Source: Phycomyces nitens (taxonomy: Eukaryota > Mucoromycota > Mucoromycetes > Mucorales > Phycomycetaceae). Taken from it: a DNA stretch of 64,000 nucleotides. How positions within the stretch are numbered: the first letter of the stretch is position 1; each line of letters opens with the position of its first letter. This document shows, one piece after another, positions 45,328 through 55,800 of the stretch. The translations under genes were made by a program, and so were the position numbers. The notes beneath the pieces were generated by a model. It worked only from the letters and a program-made list of their open reading frames with translations. It was not told where the DNA came from and searched no databases. Location of the stretch: assembly GCA_022702545.1 (NCBI GenBank), contig JAHRBC010000003.1, positions 2,480,001-2,544,000 on the forward strand, in the 5' to 3' direction.

Positions 45328-47240
45328 CAATTTACCTCCCCCAGTCAACAATCCAATCCATTACCTGGATACCGCCAAAATCTACAATGCTCAAAAAAGA
45401 ACACGATCAACAAATGGCCAGTCTGACACTCTCCAACCTAACCAAAAGAAAGGGAAACAGCCGGCACAATCCTCTGAACCAAAACTATCATCTCACCTTT
45501 GCGCTGAATTCCCAGCACTCTCTCAACCTTTTCAAAACGCCTTCCAACCACCTGTCACAACAACAGTCCCTACACCAATGGATATCTTACAACCAGGCCT
45601 GTCCAATACCAAAAAGGTCCGTCAACCACGTTCACTGCCCAGAAGACTTCCTGTTAACATTCAAAGCAAGGACATCTGGGGAAAACTGAAGTCAATTGAC
45701 TCAGGACTATCCGTTGCGGATTGGATCGCACTGGATAGAACCGCAGCCAAAGACCTCAAGGACGGACTCCGTTACCTCGGCCGTCGCAAGACCACAAGCA
45801 CACCAATGATCCACATGGTTACCAGGAACGAGGACACAGAGGAGACCAATGTTGAACACTCCATTGTTACCGATAGCTCAGAATCAACCGAATATCTTAG
45901 TGACCAAGGCACTTTGGGGTCAGAGGAATCATCAGAAGAGACTGATGAGGAGGCATATGATAGTGATGATACTACTTATAATTATTCTTATGATTTTAGA
46001 AATTTCTCTATTAGCCGCCCATTCCGAGCACCTATTGCCATCAATGATACCGTGGTCTCTGCCATCTTTGATTCAGGAGCTAGCGTCTCTGTAATAAGCA
46101 AAAGCCTTGCCTGCAGACTTGGTCTGGTCCCCAGCGGTGACCGACTCCCACTTTCCAGCCTAGATGGAGCGCTCAAGGAACCTTGCAAAATCACCCTCAA
46201 TGTCCCAATCCGTGTGGCTGGGAAATTAAGGCCCGACAATATGTGCATTACCAATGGAATTGATGGACAAGACCTCTGCCTTCTTGGAATGACCTGGTTC
46301 TGTACATATGGCATCCAACTCAAGCCCAAAGAAGGACTCATAATTATTCCAGTGAAACATGGAGCAAGCTTTGTGGAACTACAAGGCGAATCCACGTTGT
46401 TCTCCCCTAACCCAGCACCAATTTATTCTGTCTGTGTGCGGTGTAATGATAGCAAGGACGAGTCTCCTGGGGTCGATCTCTTGAACTACAATGAAGAAGT
46501 AATGTCCGAAGACTTGGTTATTCCAGATGACCCCCCTCAGAAAATCATCAACTTTATCCATGAACACCAAGATAGCTTTGCAGAGAACTCAGGTTTAGGC
46601 CTCGTCAATATCATGAACCATGAGATTCCAGTCAGCTCCACACTGCCAATAAGATCTCGACCCTACCAGCTAACCTGGGAGAAAGAAGAATCCTTGAGAC
46701 AAGAGATCACCCAGTTGCTAAAACTAGGCCTGATCAGACCATCCAAAGGACTTTGGACGTCACCAGTCTTTTTCGTAAGGAAACGGGATGGCACTCTGCG
46801 CCTAGTTGTGGACTACCAAAGATTGAATCAGCACTATGGCGGAAGGACCGGTAGCTGTGCCAAAAACGGTAGCATAACTACCGTTTTTTATGATTTTAGA
46901 GCACTTTATCTCCGCAGATTGTGGTTGAAAGGTAATGTCATCGATCCCAAATCATAAAAGTTGCATGGAATGTCTTTTCATCAGGCAATGAGGTAGTTGT
47001 AGTACCATAGAAAGGGCTCGTAAGTTTTTAGGCAACCTTGTTTATTGAAATGAGCATTTTATTTGGTGTTAAAGATGTTGTGCATTTTTGAGAAAAATAA
47101 TTTTCGCCTGTGTGAACAAAACGGTAGTTATGCTACCGTTTTTTTGAAACAATTTTTTTGTTTTTGACATTATTAGCCATTTTATTTTATTTTATTTGGT
47201 ATTGATATTTATAAGGAAAGAAAAAAGAAAAAGAAAATTT

Positions 47241-48252
47241 TTATAAAGTGGCAAGGTTCCCCATGGTCACACGCAGATTGTTATTAAACACGTAATATGG
47301 TGCAATGATAAAGAACTGATTACTACTCAGAGGGTACTGGATGAGCCCAACTTGATGCTGAATGTCATCCACATTAACAGCATATTTTGGCTGGGTTGTT
47401 TGTCCAGTTGAGCTGTGTGACCGCCGTATTACGATTGGCACAGATGAGTCATGGGCTGCTGTACCATGCTCTTTCATCACTTCAACGAATGCCAGAAAGT
47501 GCGGTGTGCCATCAACCTCTTTATGCTCAAAATAAAATTCCACGGTGCCAACAAACCAGCTTTGAATAGTTATATTGCGATGGCTAGATAAAAATATAAA
47601 AAATGCGAGTGATCTCTATTTTGTATTTTGACTAATACCAATACTCCCTTTCTGTATGGACAGGTGAACATCATATGATGATTGCCACGTCTGGTCTCGT
47701 TTTTTATTCTTCGGTACATACATGAAGAATGTACAGTTGAATTTTTCCAAAGACGAGAAGCAACAACAATCGTCGGGTCATCAAGTTCAATACTGTTCAT
47801 ACCACTGTTTCGCACATAGTACTTTGCCAAAGTATTCTTGACAACAGGACTGCTGACACCTTCCAAGTCATCATCATTCAAGCTGGCATGTCAGTTGAAT
47901 GGCTCCCATAGCTGGGCAGCACTTACACCATCTGGAAGATCTAAGAAACTTGCTTCATTATATGTGGACGGCTGACTTGTACTAGGATAATTCTGAGAGC
48001 TGTTTGCTGAACTGACAAAGCTATGAACAGCAAAGCGCTCAACAAGCAAACTGGCATTTCTACCGCCCTTCAAGTTTGACGTGATAAGCTTGGAGTATAC
48101 TCTAATTACTTTTTCCATGGGTAGGTAAGAGATTATTTGACTAATAATAGCAATAGCAGCAAAGACACTTCTTGGTCAATGATGACAAAATCAACGTACC
48201 TGTCATCAATGATTGTGGCCAGTGAGGCACGGCTAGGACAATAGCACTCCAC
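47241..48252 (-). pseudogene. 3' remnant of the element C transposase gene in C2
   Basis: Same content as in C1: MEKVIRVYSKLITSNLKGG, a stop after LWEPFN, LDDPTIVVASRLW and GTVEFYFEHKEVDG, ending at 47241. Differs from C1 by scattered single-residue changes (for example RVY for RLY). Catalytic core absent. Confidence 0.75.
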
Positions 48253-48650
48253 ATTTACAAGTGCAAAAGAATGTGGTGTGCCAAGAATCTTCTTCAAGAC
48301 ACCTTTAAGAGTGCAAACCAGACTCGTAAGAGAAAAATAGCAGAGAACAGCCAGGCAAGTTTATTAATTAACAAACATTTGAATATACATTATAATTAAT
48401 ACAATATTTTTATTATGTTATAGCAGGAAAGAGCAAGCAGTTCTTTTCTTTCGGAAGATGAGGTATTTCAAACGGATGACGAGGCTGAATCCCCAATCAT
48501 GACAGATGTACTATAAGTTAGAGCTTTTTTGTTGCTCATCTATTCTCAATTTAATATTAATATAATATTTCTACTGTTTGATATAGGTTTACACCACTAG
48601 GAATGAGCAATGAGCCTTCATCTAAGAGAAACAGACTAAGTCTTTAATAT
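48252..48650 (+). pseudogene. 3' remnant of the element C accessory gene in C2
   Basis: CKRMWCAKNLLQDTFKSANQ, GC-AG intron from 48354, then an acidic exon (FLSEDEVFQTDDEAESPI). The next donor reads ATAAGT, a broken splice site shared with C1, so this loss predates the spread of the derivative. Confidence 0.8.
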
Positions 48651-51093
48651 TCTTTAGGCTGCTCTTATTGGTTCTCTCATATTTTTAGTATATGTTTTAG
48701 CGCACTTTTTCTTTTCCTCTTTTCCTTTAGCTGTTTTATCTTTGCTTTGGTCCTCTCCTTTGAAATAAAATCGAATAACTCTCCATCACGTAAGATTGCC
48801 ACCTTAATAAATGCCCGATTGGCATCTTGTATACCACATCTTCAGCTCTGTTGTTTTTAATCTAGGAATGAAACACACATCTCGCCCTTTTTCAAGCACC
48901 AAAAAAAATGAAATTTTTTATAGCTGTATTACGCCGAGGTTAGTTTATATTTCTTTTCTTTTCTTTGCTCTACTTTTTTGAAGTAAAACTAAATGACCCT
49001 CCCTTATGTAAGGTTGTCAATGACATAAACATCCGATTGGAATCTTGTATACCACATCTTCAGCTCTGCTATCTTTAATCAAGGAATGAAACACTCATCT
49101 CATAATTTTTCAGACACTAAAAAAAGGTGAAAATTTTTTACAGCTATATTACACTAAAGTTTGTCGTTCCCCACCTCCCCACCTGGGAATCTCTGTAGAA
49201 TATGCATATTGTTTTCTTAATGATGTACTCATTCTGCCAATTGCCATTATATTCGAATTAGTTTTAAATCTTATGAGCTGACTTTACAGCAATATATTTT
49301 CTATGGTAAGAATATTATAATATGTTTACACTCTTTAATTAATCATATTGCGCATTCTCTATTCTCCTTCTACTGCATCTAGTATTTACATCTGTACGTT
49401 TCATATAGTGGCATTAATTCAAGAGATGCTTGGTATACCAATTAACAAGCACAATATATACTGGTATGCTATCCAAAACAATAAGCTCGGTTTATTTGAT
49501 TGCTTCATTCTCTGACCACAATATTTTTATAGCAATCGGTGAAGACCAAAGGCCATCCAAGTCATAACAACATGTTGTTGGCATCGTGTATAGATTGAGT
49601 AAAAGGTTTGTACCATATACGTTTTATAATATTAAATAGTATTTGCTTTTGGTATGTTTCTATATTATTATTATACATATTTTAATATTATTTGAAATAA
49701 ATCGAAATTATAATAAAAAATAAACCATTATTTCAAATAAATGGCAGTAAAAAAAGAATGGGTGCTAGTATATAAAGTAATATAAAAGAGAGGCTATAGT
49801 ATATAAAGAAACGATTTTGGTTGGATAAAAAAACGGTAGCTGTGCCTATTCCTGCCTCATAACTACCCTTTTTTTTCACACTAAAAAAACGGTAACAGCT
49901 ACCGAAATCGCCTTATACAGAGTCTTTACTACCGTTTTTTTTGGTGGGAAAAAACGGTAGTAATGCTACCAAAACGGTAGTTAGCTACCGTTTTTTCCGC
50001 CGTAGTGCAGGTTACAGTCAAAGATGCGTTTCCCTTGCCACATATAGATGACCTCCTTGACTCTCTTGGTGGTGCAGTTTGGTTCTCCACCTTGGACGCT
50101 GCGAGTGGCTTCTGGCAGGTTCCGGTTGCGGAAGAAGATATTGAGAAAACAGGATTCGTGACTAGACAAGGAACTTTCGAGTTCACAGTGATGCCACTTG
50201 GTCTCACCTCTGCTCCTTCCACATTCCAGTGAACAATGACAACTATCCTAGGACCCTATATCGGTGACTTTGCTTATGTTTTTATTGATGATGTTATAAT
50301 CTTCTCCAAAACATTAGATGATCATGTCCACCACTTGGGTCTGGTATTTGATGCTTGCAAGGCAGCCAACCTTCGGTTGAAAAGAAGCAAGTGTTTGTTC
50401 GCCCAACACTCCGTTGAGTATCTAGGCCATGTTGTCTCTAGCCAGGGTCTTATGCCGTGCGATCGCAATGTTGACAAGCTCTTGGCCTTGACTGTTCCCT
50501 CCTCGTCCAGCAAAGTGCACACCTTTCTTGGAATGGCCGGGTACTATCATCGCTTTGTTCCCTCTTATGCAGCAATAGCCCAGCCACTCACTCACCTGCT
50601 TAAAAAGGATGTGCCTTTTACCTGGACCCAACACCAACAAGCGTCTTACAAGTTCCTGAGGAACGCCTTGGTTCAGCCACCCATCCTTGACTTTCCGAAC
50701 AAGGACAAGATTCAGATCCTCACCACTGATGCCTCCACTCGTGGTCTCGGTGCTGTCCTCTCACAAGCTCCTCGAGAAGATCTGAATCAGGAGACGGTAA
50801 TAGCATATGGATCTCACACTCTCCGAGGATCAGAAAAGAACTATTCCGCCACTCACTTGGAAGCCCTCGCCTTGGTCTGGGGAACTGGCCGCTTCAGACA
50901 CTATATCTCAGGAAGAACCTTCATCTTAAGAACCAACCATGCCGCTCTTGTCTTTATCCTCAATAATCTAACGCCCTCACCGAAACTCTCAAGATGGGCA
51001 GCTGCTTTAATGGGATACGACTTCCAAGTTCAGTACAAGCCTGGCCATGCCAACCCTGCCGATGCACTTTCCCAACTTCTCCCTCAAACCTAG

Positions 51094-51450
51094 TCAGGAC
51101 ATGTTACCTTCTTCTCTTGCTTGGCATGTTTTTCTCTCGGCTATTTATTCTGGACTACCCCCTTCTCTCTTCTTTTCTTTCTTTTCATAATTATATCCTC
51201 AATTCAATCTATTTCACCCACTTATCTCTCATAAATTAGTCAATTTCTCTCTTCTTGTTCTATCTGAACTACCTTTTTACACCATTGTAACCTTTATCAT
51301 TATTATCATATTTATTTATCATTGTAACCTTCATTATTTTTATATTATCATTACTTATCTAATGTTGTAACCTTTATTATCATTATTTATCAACTACTTG
51401 TAACCGTTATTATTATTTCTTGTTCTTATTATTGTTATCTTACCTGTTGT
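51094..51450 (+). other. Non-coding spacer between RNase H and integrase of G2
   Basis: 360 bp of pyrimidine-rich, A/T DNA with stops in the pol frame. From about 51285 on it holds four imperfect repeats around TTGTAACCTTTAT. It could be an intron, a small insertion, or a real gap between two genes. Confidence 0.6.
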
Positions 51451-52647
51451 TTGCCTCCGTTGTTCTCCCATATGGAGTACCCTCTCTATCTCGCCCTCAT
51501 GAATTACATCAAGACTGGTACCTATCCACCCGACACAGACCAGTCCACCAAGAGGACAATCCGAAGGAAGGCCCCAAAGTACTATAAGTACGGTGAAAAG
51601 CTCTTCTCCAAAAGCACCAAGGATGGTTCACCCTGAGAACTTCTACACCAAGGAAACGCTTGAGAGATCGTCACAAAGATACATGAAGAAGGGTATTTTG
51701 GCGTCAAAGGCACTTGGGGGCAGTTGACCGTACAGTTTTCAGGACCAGGCCTATTCCCTTTGGTACAAGAAGTGGTCCGATCATGTGTTACTTGCCAGGC
51801 CCGTTCAAGACGATCCCATCAGCGCATTCAGCCCTCTCAGCCAATTCCTACCCCAGTACACCCATTTTACATGGTAGGATGCGATGCTGTTGGACCAATC
51901 ATGCCATCAAAAAGGGGATTTAAGTACATTCTCGTTGCCGTTGATTATTTAACACGATGGCCCATGGCGGCGCCGGTCAAAGACATTACTGAAAAGACTA
52001 CAGCTGGATTTATGTTTGACTCAATCGTGGTGCCTCATGGAGTTCCTACTTTCATTCTGACTGACCGAGGAAGTAACTTCACTTCAGATTATATCTGGGA
52101 ATTCCTTACATTACTAAGATGTTGACACATCAGAACCACAGCCTACCGACCTCAAACAAATGGCCTGTGTGAACAAACCAACCAGTCCTTAGTGCAGATA
52201 CTAGCGAAACTAATCAGGGATGCTGATGCAAAAGACCACTGGGAAGATTATATCAACCCTGCTCTCTTAGCACTCCGAACTAGTACCAGTCACACCACCG
52301 GACATTCACCCTCTGAACTATTGTATGGTTACACAATGAGAACGCCAGCTACTTGGTCTGCTCCACAGACACACTTCAAGGAAAGCGATATTGAAACTGA
52401 GGTGCTCCAACGAATCAGAAAGATCCAAGAATTCTTCACAGGACTAAGAAGCAAGGCAGTAATAAGAACAAAGGCAAGACAAACTGCAGACAAGGGCCGA
52501 TATGACTTAAGGGTTTGCCCTAGGAAGCCATTTAAGGTTGGCGAGCAAGTCCTCATGAGAGATCCAGTCCCAAGAACAAAATTCTCAGACAAGTGGTTGG
52601 GGCCTATGACAGTGGTAGAGGTCAAGAAGACAGGAACATATATACTA
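51451..52647 (+). pseudogene. Integrase of G2, with three TGA codons, cut by element D
   Basis: Same frame as the preceding RT piece. Starts near EYPLYLALMNYIKTG. Zinc-binding HHCC (LHQGNA, IHEEGYFG, CVTCQ), then DDE core: CDAVGPI, LTDRGSNF and QTNGLCEQTN. TGA codons at 51634, 51661 and 52123, each at a place where arginine is plausible. The C-terminus (KWLGPMTVVEVKKTGTYIL) runs into the CACTGC end of element D at 52648. Confidence 0.9.
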
Positions 52648-52899
52648 CACTGCAAAAATACCCCCGATTCCCATATGTGTAGTTGATACAGTAGGTATGG
52701 GATATAAAGGTCAATTTTCTAGCTCAGGCCCTTTTTTGTGAGTTCAGAGAGAAAAAATATTTTTGATGGATTTTATTGGGCGTAGGCGATTGTGTAGCAT
52801 GAAAAAAATAATTATTAAACTCAAAGTATATCAAATAAACTGTACCTGAATATATCTTCTTTACTGTTAAACCAAAACATTTCAATTATTTATTAAACA

Positions 52900-55800
52900 A
52901 TGGCTCCTATCCGTAAATCTACAAGAACAAAAGAATGTAGATGTTCTATTTGCAAGAACAAAGAGGGTGGATTTGATTTTCTCACAGCTCAAACATTTAA
53001 GCGTCATATGCTTAAAGAAGATGCCAAAAACAGTTTTTTCGGTGGTAGATGTAAGATATATTTTATATTTTAATTTGAGAATTATTTAATTAATAATAAA
53101 TACATTTTTGAATTAAATAGTAATGGAAATTGTTGATACTGAAGAGCAATACTTTGAGGCCGTAGACAATGTAGAGGCCATGGATTTTGAGTCTGGTGGT
53201 AAGGATTTCTTAAAATTTTATTGTTTTTTTATTAAATTAATTTTTTTTACACCTGGGCAGACTTGGAAAACGGCGTTGAAGAATATGAGGGGGTACAAGG
53301 ACCCATTAGAAACCTACCTCTCTCTGAGTCCGATGCCATTTTTGGTGCAGAGGATGAATGTAGCTCAGTTGGTGACTCTGACTCTGACTCTGACAGTGAA
53401 AGTGAAGACGAGATGAATGATGATGAAGGTCTGTATAGTATCTGAGCTGATAATCGCTCTATCTATATAAATATTATATATTAATAGAGACATTTGGGGA
53501 TTCATAATTTTTAAAATTCTTATTTTGGTAGGATAAAATATGATCTTGACAAATATTAGTAATCCTTTTTAGTAAAATATTTAGCCAATGATATTTGAGA
53601 ATAAAATAACTGCGATTTAAACAATATTATCTGAGAGTATAATTTACTTTGTTTCTTTTGCTTTCTATTACTTTCTCTTTCACTTTTCACACTTCTTTTA
53701 TATATAAAAATGTTTGGATATACAAGCAACTTACGCAATACCATCTACCAACTTAATGCAGAACGTCTTGATAACTACTCTGCCGAGACTGACATCCCTC
53801 ATAGCGAGTTCCAAGATGCTGTAGAAGATTATGCACTACTTAACGAGCGAAGTATTCACCAATGTGCAGAGATCCAAGCTTTGGGTGATGCTTCATGTAT
53901 TGAATTCTTTCGATTCACCTACTCTCAGATGGAGTACATTGTCAATGCCATGGGACTGCCATCAACTGTCATATTACGCCAAGATACGACCCACCAATTC
54001 TCTTGGGATATACTGTCAGCATTGGCAATCACTCTTCGACGATTGTCATATCCTGGGCGGTATGCTGACCTTGAGCACTTCTTCAAGGTTAATCGCAGTA
54101 CTTTATGTACGGTTTTCAACACGATGGTTGATCTTCTGCATGACAAGTATGCCAGGGGACTACACTTTACCAAGGATCACTTGCATCCATTCAACTTGAG
54201 GTGCTTCAGCAATGCCATTGCTGAAAAAGGGTCGCCATACACTGGCATTATTGGGTTCATTGATGGAACCCTAAATTCCGTATGCAGACCAGGGGAAGAC
54301 CAGGAGATCAACTATAATGGTCATAAGAGGGAACATGGTTTGAAGTTCCAGTCCATTGTGACTCCAGATGGAATCACGGTGAGCATGTCTGGGCCGTTTG
54401 CTGGATCAATGCACGATCAGAGAATGCTTGAGACCAGTGGAATCATGGCTCAACTGGAACAGCAACTCTGTCATGCTGATAATGGTGATCACCATTATGC
54501 CATCTATGGTGATCCGGCATACAGAGCAAATGTATTGGTGGTCAAGCCATTCAGAAGAAGACCTGACATGACTTCTGAGGAGCGCCTCATCAATAATGCC
54601 ATGTCAAAAGTTCGAGAGTGTGTTGAGTGGGAGTTTGGACATGTTGGTGCTTTCTTTGCTTATGTCAAGTTTAGAAATGGACAGCGTGTTGGGCAGAGCC
54701 GGGTAGGAAAGTTCTACCTCATTTCTACATTAATGAAGAACATTCATACTTGCATTAACAATGGAAATCAGACAAGCATGTTCTTTGGTATTGCACCTCC
54801 CCAATTGCATATATACCTAGACAGAATCACCACACAATAAAATTGATTTATAAATGTTTTTTTTTAAAAACGTTTACTACTGTGGATGGTAGAAAAAGGG
54901 ATAAGATGTCCCAGAAGGTTGCTGGTAGGCAGAGGGATAGGGACTTCTGCTACTATTTTCTAGCTTTCCCAATCGTTCATTGACCACACGAAGCTCTTGC
55001 TTGGTCTCGCAAAGCTCTTGCTTGACCACACGAAGCTCTTGCTTGGTCTCGCAAAGCTCTTGCTTGACCTCACGAAGCTCTTGCTTCATCTCAAGCATCA
55101 CCTTCATCATTTCGTCGGCCAGCTTGTGCTGACGAGCTCTCTCCCTCTCATCCGCTTCCATTGCCAATGCAATGTCTTTCTCAAGAGATTCCCTGGGACT
55201 AAGCCTTTGATACATTGGAACTCTTTTAGTAGGAATCTCTTGAGAAGTGGAAGTCCTGCCACTTGCATTGGATTGCTCACTATCTATCCATGCCTGTTGT
55301 GGTGATTGTGTGGGGACTCTAATAAGAGTCTCCTTCTTCTTCTTGATTGTCCCTTGCAATGCTCTGACACTCATCATTACTTCCGCATCTCTCTTCCTAG
55401 CAATGCTCTGTGCTGCATCTTCATCATCCTTACTCTTCTTCAACTCTACAGCTGTCATCTAATATTCATAAGCAAATAAAATTTCAAATAAGCATATATA
55501 AGACTGTATATTAAAAAGCATACCAATTGATCCAAAGAAAGAACTCGGTTTTCCAGAGTAGTTTCTGAATCATTGGTACCAGTATCCCCTCTTTCTTTTC
55601 TATGCTTCTCTTTGATTTGTTTTCTGGAGTCCCGAACAAAGTTTCTGATTGTAGATATACCAACTGGGTGGGTGCTGGGATCACTCTTGTTGACTTCGTC
55701 TTGAACCATATCCCATGCCTTGATGATATTGCCTTGTAATTGCTCAAAAGGATGGTATTCAAGCATAGCTTCAATGCAAGCTAGCTTTCTTACATCATTG

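Larger units (their letters stand above)
46832..50007. mobile_element. Deletion derivative of element C (copy C2), inserted in G2 RT
   Basis: 3,176 bp bounded by CACTATGGCGGAAGG on the left and TTTTCCGCCGTAGTG on the right, with CAG duplications at 46829-46831 and 50008-50010. It is an inverted, nearly identical relative of C1 with the same internal junction (near 48252), hence both derive from one deletion event that then transposed. Contains the transposase tail on the minus strand (48118-47241) and the accessory-gene tail on the plus strand (48252-48650). Confidence 0.97.
45284..51093 (+). pseudogene. pol: Pol of G2: protease, RT, RNase H; split by derivative C2
   Basis: First piece 45284-46831: aspartic protease FDSGASVSVISK and the start of RT (RDGTLRLVVDYQRLNQ). 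The frame stops at the C2 insertion and resumes at 50011 with VTVKDAFPLPHIDD; one CAG duplication accounts for the junction. Second piece: a TGA at 50230 within STFQ-TMTTILG (arginine expected), then catalytic FIDD (YVFIDDVIIFSK), RNase H LTTDASTRGLGAVLSQ and GHANPADALSQL, ending with TAG at 51091. The catalytic residues remain, so decay is recent or mild apart from the insertion and nonsense changes. Confidence 0.9.
43600..52647 (+). mobile_element. Ty3/gypsy retrotransposon G2, decayed, interrupted, 3' end removed by element D
   Basis: Gag and pol genes with many stops. Interrupted by a derivative of element C at 46832-50007 and cut by element D at 52648. The left LTR is not proven since its partner is outside the window, but the leader ends near 44213 (GTGACA) just before ATTTGGAGGTCATGCC, a position and composition like G1's primer-binding site. 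The start at about 43600 is a guess. TATA-like words lie at 43674 and 43703. Confidence 0.8.

Noticed and set aside
44517..52647. TGA read as a sense codon in G2 (code change)
   Set aside because: G1, the Harbinger genes and the intact transposases contain no internal TGA, so decay is simpler.
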